Assembly (NCBI GenBank): GCA_040394475.1
Contig: JBEBSD010000007.1
Coordinates: 1 to 64,000, forward strand
Reading direction: 5' to 3'
Source of the DNA: JBEBSD01 sp040394475
GTDB taxonomy: Bacteria > Bacteroidota > Bacteroidia > Cytophagales > Spirosomataceae
Length of the DNA: 64,000 nucleotides
In this document: positions 59,957-64,000 of the stretch, one piece after another
Layout: every line of letters starts with the position of its first letter
Position numbering within the stretch: position 1 is the first letter of the stretch
Translations under genes and position numbers: made by a program
The notes under the pieces: generated by a model
Databases searched by the model: none
Told to the model about the DNA's origin: nothing
The model's input: the letters and a program-made list of their open reading frames with translations, nothing else

Positions 59957-61063
59957 TCAGCTAAGGACCTCACCGTGTGTCTGCCGAATGATGGCCCGGG
60001 TTAAGGCCGGTGAATGCTTTAAGACGGAAAGTGTTGCTTCTGTGACGAAATTCCTGCCAAAAAGGGATTGTATGATGCGTCCTGTTTGTAACCGGGCGGC
60101 GAATCTGCGGTCCCATTCCTGTGCATAGGCAGCGAGCATTCGGGAATAAGATTCCCGGCCTTGCAGGTAGTGCAGTATTTTTTCGGACGCCAGTTTTCCG
60201 GAATGAATCGCCATAGCCATGCCGTTGCCGCAGAGGGGAGCAATCATTCCGGCGGCATCTCCCGCCATCGGCATCGCGCCGGAGACCGGTCCTTTTCGGG
60301 CAAATGAAATTTCATTGATGACCAGCGGTTTGTCAAAGTGAAATTCGGCCTTTTTAAAAATCGCCTTCAGAAACGGATTCTGGCCGAGTACTTCTGCTTC
60401 CATTGCGGCAATAGTGCGGCTGTTCCTGAGATTCGACCGGTGGGTAAGGTAACACAGGCAATAGCGATCCCCTTCGATGGCGGAAATACCACAATAGCCG
60501 TTCCTGAAATTATGCAGGGCGATCTGTTCCCTGGGGAGGTCGCAGGAAACATGGTATTTGACGGCCATATAAGGAGAACGCTCCCGGATGTGCTGCCGGT
60601 CGAGACGGCTTCGCTTGCCATAGGCGCCGATAATGATTTCGGATTGGTAACGTGCCCCCTGGCCGGTGATAAGGCTGTAACCCCCGCCGGTTTGTTCTAC
60701 CCGGGTGACGGTCGTGTTGCATTGAAAGGTCACACCGGCCGCCAGCGCCAGCCGGTACAGGCTGTGATCAAGCAAGTGGCGGCTTATACCGAACCCCCCG
60801 GAGTCCAGCGGGGTCGTGAGGATCCGGCCGCCGGGAGATGAAAGTACGAGGGTTGAGACCGGAACGGCTCCCATTTTGGTCAGCGGGAGCCCGAGACGCT
60901 CCAGGTAAGGTCGAACTTCATTGGATACGTATTCCCCGCATACTTTGTGAGCCGGATAATCCTTTTTTTCGAAAACGACTACTTCTATCCCCTGACGGGC
61001 AAGCTCCAGACTGGCAACCAGACCGGCAAGTCCGCCGCCGACAATAAGTACAGGGGTTCGCAT
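59957..61063 (-). CDS. FAD-dependent oxidoreductase, geranylgeranyl-reductase-like
   Basis: The 368-residue protein has the dinucleotide motif VLIVGGGLAGLVASLELARQ at 5-24, followed by VFEKKDYPAHKVCGEYVS. That segment is typical of the geranylgeranyl reductase family. Later FAD contacts appear in GAMPMAGDAAGMIAPLCGNGMAMAIHSG. It may reduce double bonds of an isoprenoid or act on an aromatic polyketide-derived lipid. In many Bacteroidota such genes stand beside a type III polyketide synthase and methyltransferase; no synthase is in this window. Confidence 0.86.
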   Translation of the reverse strand: MRTPVLIVGGGLAGLVASLELARQGIEVVVFEKKDYPAHKVCGEYVSNEVRPYLERLGLPLTKMGAVPVSTLVLSSPGGRILTTPLDSGGFGISRHLLDHSLYRLALAAGVTFQCNTTVTRVEQTGGGYSLITGQGARYQSEIIIGAYGKRSRLDRQHIRERSPYMAVKYHVSCDLPREQIALHNFRNGYCGISAIEGDRYCLCYLTHRSNLRNSRTIAAMEAEVLGQNPFLKAIFKKAEFHFDKPLVINEISFARKGPVSGAMPMAGDAAGMIAPLCGNGMAMAIHSGKLASEKILHYLQGRESYSRMLAAYAQEWDRRFAARLQTGRIIQSLFGRNFVTEATLSVLKHSPALTRAIIRQTHGEVLS

Positions 61064-61076
61064 GGGATTTTTTTAG

Positions 61077-61084
61077 TAGCTTTG
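61077..61084 (+). promoter_or_regulatory. -7 element for the radical SAM gene
   Basis: TAGCTTTG matches TAnnTTTG on the plus strand, about 85 bases before the radical SAM start and 14 bases from the FAD-reductase start. No spaced TTG was found. Confidence 0.45.
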
Positions 61085-61168
61085 TTCACCGGTTAGCGGT
61101 GAGGATCTGCATGGGGAAGTTGGGAAATAAATCGGAAAATAGAAACTGTTGGTACAAATTTGCACAGA

Positions 61169-62191
61169 ATGAACCGGAATTGGAGGGACGGATTGAATTT
61201 CATGTCGAAGGTAACCCCGAAACGGGCCTGGAATGCCCTAAAAGTGCTGGGAAGTTTTTACTACTCCCGTTATTCCGGTAAACCTGATCAGCGGGGGCTG
61301 CCCATAGCCCTTTCGTTTGAGCCTACTACTTCCTGCAATCTCCGGTGCCCGGAATGCCCCAGCGGCCTTCGGTCCTTTACCCGGCCGACTGGTATGATGG
61401 ATGCAGATTTGTTTAAGAAAACCATCGATGAACTCGCCGACACACTGCTGTACCTTATTTTTTACTTCCAGGGAGAGCCCTACCTGCATCCCCGCTTTTT
61501 TGAACTGGTCAGCTACGCTTCCGGTAAGGGGATCTATACTGCCACTTCTACGAATGCGCATTACCTCAGCGACGATAAAGCCCGCCGTACGGTGACGTCT
61601 GGATTGGACCGGTTGATTATTTCTATTGACGGAACCACCCAGGAAGTCTACCAGCAATACCGGGTCGGCGGAAAGCTGCACAAGGTACTGGAGGGGACGA
61701 GAAACGTTATCAGGTGGAAAAAGGAGTTGAAATCGCGTACGCCCCATGTGATTTTCCAGTTCCTGGTAGTGCGTCCGAATGAACACCAGCTGGCGGAAGT
61801 GAAGGAACTGGCCAGGGAGCTGGGAGTCGACGAGGTAGCGTTCAAGACTGCCCAGATTTACGATTATGAAAACGGCTCCGACCTGATCCCTACCCTGGAC
61901 GAATATGCCCGTTACGAACAACAGGAAAACGGCCGGTACGGAATTAAAAATGCCCTTCTGGATCACTGCTGGAAAATGTGGCATTCCTGTGTGATTACCT
62001 GGGACGGAGTGGTGGTGCCCTGCTGTTTTGATAAGGATGCCGAATATAAAATGGGCGATGTGAAGCAGCAATCCTTCCGGGAGCTGTGGTACGGCGCTAC
62101 CTACCGGAACTTCCGGCAGACGCTGATCCGCGACCGGGGCGAAATCGAAATGTGTAAAAACTGCACCGAAGGCACCAAAGTATGGGCCTAA
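61169..62191 (+). CDS. Radical SAM/SPASM-domain protein
   Basis: The 340-residue protein has the radical SAM cluster motif CNLRCPEC (Cys56, Cys60, Cys63), a TIM-barrel core (TLLYLIFYFQGEPYLHP) and a C-terminal SPASM region with CWKMWHSC, VVVPCCFDKD and CKNC, which likely binds an auxiliary iron-sulfur cluster. Many relatives modify peptides, but no precursor peptide was found nearby, so the substrate is open. ATG 61169 was chosen; ATG 61202 is an alternative. Its stop overlaps the mlaD stop on the other strand. Confidence 0.88.
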   Translation: MNRNWRDGLNFMSKVTPKRAWNALKVLGSFYYSRYSGKPDQRGLPIALSFEPTTSCNLRCPECPSGLRSFTRPTGMMDADLFKKTIDELADTLLYLIFYFQGEPYLHPRFFELVSYASGKGIYTATSTNAHYLSDDKARRTVTSGLDRLIISIDGTTQEVYQQYRVGGKLHKVLEGTRNVIRWKKELKSRTPHVIFQFLVVRPNEHQLAEVKELARELGVDEVAFKTAQIYDYENGSDLIPTLDEYARYEQQENGRYGIKNALLDHCWKMWHSCVITWDGVVVPCCFDKDAEYKMGDVKQQSFRELWYGATYRNFRQTLIRDRGEIEMCKNCTEGTKVWA

Positions 62192-63171
62192 TTATCCGAC
62201 TCTTTAAAAATCTGTATGGTGTCAATCGGCGATTCGGCAGGGCCTTTGTCCTTACGCCCGAATACCGATACATTGATATACCGCTTCGGGTGTTCCCTGA
62301 AATTGGCCAGGAGCTGGTTCAGACTGATCAGCGTATAATTGATCTGGTTATATAATTTTTCATCCGTCAGAAGTTTTCCGGCCGTACCTTCTCCCGATTT
62401 CAGACCCCCGATTACCTGGCGGAGCTCCGAGAGGGTTTGATTGGCCTGTTGGATGGTGCCTCCCAGGCGGAGAGCATTCAAGGAATCAATCAGGGTATTG
62501 GCATTGGACAGGAGCGGCTTGATTTCTTTTTCGGTTTCTACCAGAGAAGCCGAAAGCGTGTTCATGTTCGTCATCAGCCCGGCGAGCTTCGTACGGTTGT
62601 CGCTTAAAATCCCTTTCAGGGACTGGCTGCTTTCGTCAAAATTGTGCAGTACCTGATTCAAGGTCTGGCCGGTTTCCTTAAAGCCGGCCGAAACGGCTGC
62701 CAGGTTGAGCAGCAGCGAATCGGCATGGGATAAAACGGGGCCGGCCCTGTCTTGCAGAAGTGCCATCAGCCCCAGTTCTTTTTCAGCGAGCAGCACGGAT
62801 TCGTCCGGGAGAACCTTCGCCGGATCCGGACCCATTTTGAGACGGATCACTTTTCCGCCCAGCACCCCGCCGTCTGCCAGTACTGCTACGGTCCCCTCGG
62901 GAAGCCGGACGCTTTTCTGGATATCCAATGTGACTTTCAGTTCATTGTGCTGTTCCGGCAACAACTGGATCAGGAGCACGCGACCGACGGGAAGCCCGTT
63001 GAGCATCACGGGATTGGAAGGGCTTAATCCGTCAATATTATCGTATTGCACATAATACGTATTGGAACTGGAGAAAACATCAGATCCTTTCAGGAAATTA
63101 AATCCAAAATAGAGTATAACGAGGGCTGCGATTCCCAGTGCTCCAACTTTTACCTCTTTAGATATGGCCAC
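62188..63171 (-). CDS. MlaD/MCE-family lipid transport protein
   Basis: The 327-residue protein has one N-terminal membrane helix (about 9-26) and an MCE domain at about 35-115 (YYVQYDNIDGLSPSNPVMLNGLPVGRV, then GGVLGGKVIRL). A long helical C-terminal part follows (about 150-290) with repeated leucine spacing. MCE proteins form hexamer rings that shuttle phospholipids between membranes. The permease and ATPase genes are not in the window. It lies 39 bases after the amidase gene on the same strand, a common pairing in Bacteroidota. Confidence 0.92.
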   Translation of the reverse strand: MAISKEVKVGALGIAALVILYFGFNFLKGSDVFSSSNTYYVQYDNIDGLSPSNPVMLNGLPVGRVLLIQLLPEQHNELKVTLDIQKSVRLPEGTVAVLADGGVLGGKVIRLKMGPDPAKVLPDESVLLAEKELGLMALLQDRAGPVLSHADSLLLNLAAVSAGFKETGQTLNQVLHNFDESSQSLKGILSDNRTKLAGLMTNMNTLSASLVETEKEIKPLLSNANTLIDSLNALRLGGTIQQANQTLSELRQVIGGLKSGEGTAGKLLTDEKLYNQINYTLISLNQLLANFREHPKRYINVSVFGRKDKGPAESPIDTIQIFKESDN

Positions 63172-63210
63172 GATTGTCTGTAAAATGGGTTTGAAATGCG
63201 GAACCGGGTC

Positions 63211-64000
63211 TTAATCCAGGGATTCCATTGTCTTCTTATAAGTACCGAATGCTTTAAAAATCTGTTCCGCTACCTCCCCTTGCCCTTTGGCGGAGCTCAG
63301 GTAGTTTTCTTCGTCCTGGTTGCTCAAAAAACCAACCTCTATGAGTACGCTGGGCATCGTCGTCCGCCATAATACCAGGAAGCCGGCTTGCTTGACACCC
63401 CGGCTGTTCCGGAAACGGGCGAAACTATTTTCAACCAGTTGGGCAAAACGCAAACTATTGGTCAAAAAAGCGCTCTGATAATTGGCCAGCATAATATAAG
63501 CCAGGGGAGAATTCGGATCAAACCCTTTGTATTTCTGCTGGTAATTGGTTTCTTTTAATATAACGGAGTTTTCCCGCTTGGCGACGTCGAGGTTGCCCTG
63601 TGTCTTGTGTAAACCCATCACGAAAGTTTCGGTGCCTTTTACACTTTTAGAATTCGGACTGGCGTTACAGTGGATCGAGATAAACAAATCCGCATTGTTC
63701 CGGTTGGCGTAGGCCGATCGTTCGGAAAGGTCGACAAAAACATCGGTACTCCGGGTATACAATACTTTAACATCCGGATATTGTTCCTTGATTTTCTTTC
63801 CAACCGCTAATGCAATCTGTAAAACGACATTCTTTTCTTTGGCGCGTTTCCCGACAGTTCCGGGGTCATGGCCTCCGTGGCCGGGGTCGATTACGATGGT
63901 CTTAACTTTGTAATGAGTGTTTTCAGGTTGCTGCCCGTCCTGGGAGGCGACGGCCGGATAGGCGGTGCATACAAAGACTAAAAACAGGTATTTAATAACT
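63211..64000 (-). CDS. N-acetylmuramoyl-L-alanine amidase, 5' end cut
   Basis: Reading the minus strand from the window edge gives a signal peptide (IKYLFLVFVCTAYPAVASQ) and then the amidase_3 domain. The zinc His is in VIDPGHGGHDPG, followed by YTRSTDVFVDL, the second His in FISIHCNASPN, and the catalytic Glu in VLIEVGFLSN. All expected ligands are present. Only a few N-terminal codons are missing. The enzyme cleaves the bond between MurNAc and the stem peptide, as in AmiA/B/C. Its activity may be controlled by the EnvC-like protein at 43431. It precedes mlaD. Confidence 0.92.
   Translation of the reverse strand, partial: VIKYLFLVFVCTAYPAVASQDGQQPENTHYKVKTIVIDPGHGGHDPGTVGKRAKEKNVVLQIALAVGKKIKEQYPDVKVLYTRSTDVFVDLSERSAYANRNNADLFISIHCNASPNSKSVKGTETFVMGLHKTQGNLDVAKRENSVILKETNYQQKYKGFDPNSPLAYIMLANYQSAFLTNSLRFAQLVENSFARFRNSRGVKQAGFLVLWRTTMPSVLIEVGFLSNQDEENYLSSAKGQGEVAEQIFKAFGTYKKTMESLD

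Overview
The window looks like a chromosomal segment of a Bacteroidota bacterium, most likely order Cytophagales. The evidence is the gene order tRNA-Thr, tuf, tRNA-Trp, secE, nusG, rplKAJL, rpoB, rpoC; a SusC/SusD pair; the families DUF3467, DUF4292, DUF4136, DUF6134 and DUF2795; promoter elements of the Bacteroidota form TAnnTTTG with an upstream TTG; and weak Shine-Dalgarno signals with several TTG or GTG starts. Genus cannot be fixed from the sequence alone. No phage, insertion sequence, CRISPR array or rRNA operon was seen.

Layout. 1-14451 is the translation/transcription super-operon. Its oddity is a membrane-anchored SGNH/GDSL-type hydrolase gene (8722-9927) wedged between rpoB and rpoC. 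14537-18435 holds a DUF3467 gene and a glycerol-3-phosphate module: a DeoR/GlpR-type repressor divergent from glpD, with a repeat-rich operator between them, then glpF. 18461-21349 holds a Tat-exported Gfo/Idh/MocA oxidoreductase and, on the other strand, a sterol desaturase-like oxygenase overlapping a DUF6134 gene. 21717-28071 is a compact LacI-SusC-SusD uptake locus with a near-perfect LacI-type operator in the divergent gap. 28095-31376 carries OsmC, an NAD(P)-binding oxidoreductase, AqpZ, a decayed CoA-transferase fragment and uridine kinase. 31480-42343 is a mixed run: a large cytochrome-c/DUF1549/LamG/DUF1553 lipoprotein, acyltransferase, VOC protein, M16 and M28 peptidases, a thioredoxin-like protein and a small barrel protein. 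42593-47488 is panB plus a cell-envelope operon (TPR protein, DUF4292, EnvC-like factor). 47592-56125 contains AlbA_2, DUF2795, CutC, OmpH/Skp, DUF4136, a lipoprotein, a ROK kinase, a sugar dehydrogenase, a thioesterase and a YihY protein. 56129-62191 is a glycosyltransferase, UbiA-like, methyltransferase, nuclease-fold, FAD-reductase and radical-SAM group that may act on an isoprenoid or aromatic lipid. 62188-64000 is an MCE/MlaD protein and an N-acetylmuramoyl-L-alanine amidase cut by the window edge.

Noncoding structure is the most unusual part. Two families of degenerate 7-bp tandem repeats (AGCCGAA and ACCTAAY) occur at three intergenic sites, in the same order at two of them. The gap before panB carries a string of five hairpins. 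The glpR-glpD gap has GAAATC motifs repeated on a 10-bp helical period. A promoter for the secE operon is nested in the terminator of tuf. The envelope genes hang together: a degenerate LytM (EnvC-like) factor and a zinc amidase, which are usually activator and target, both lie in the window.
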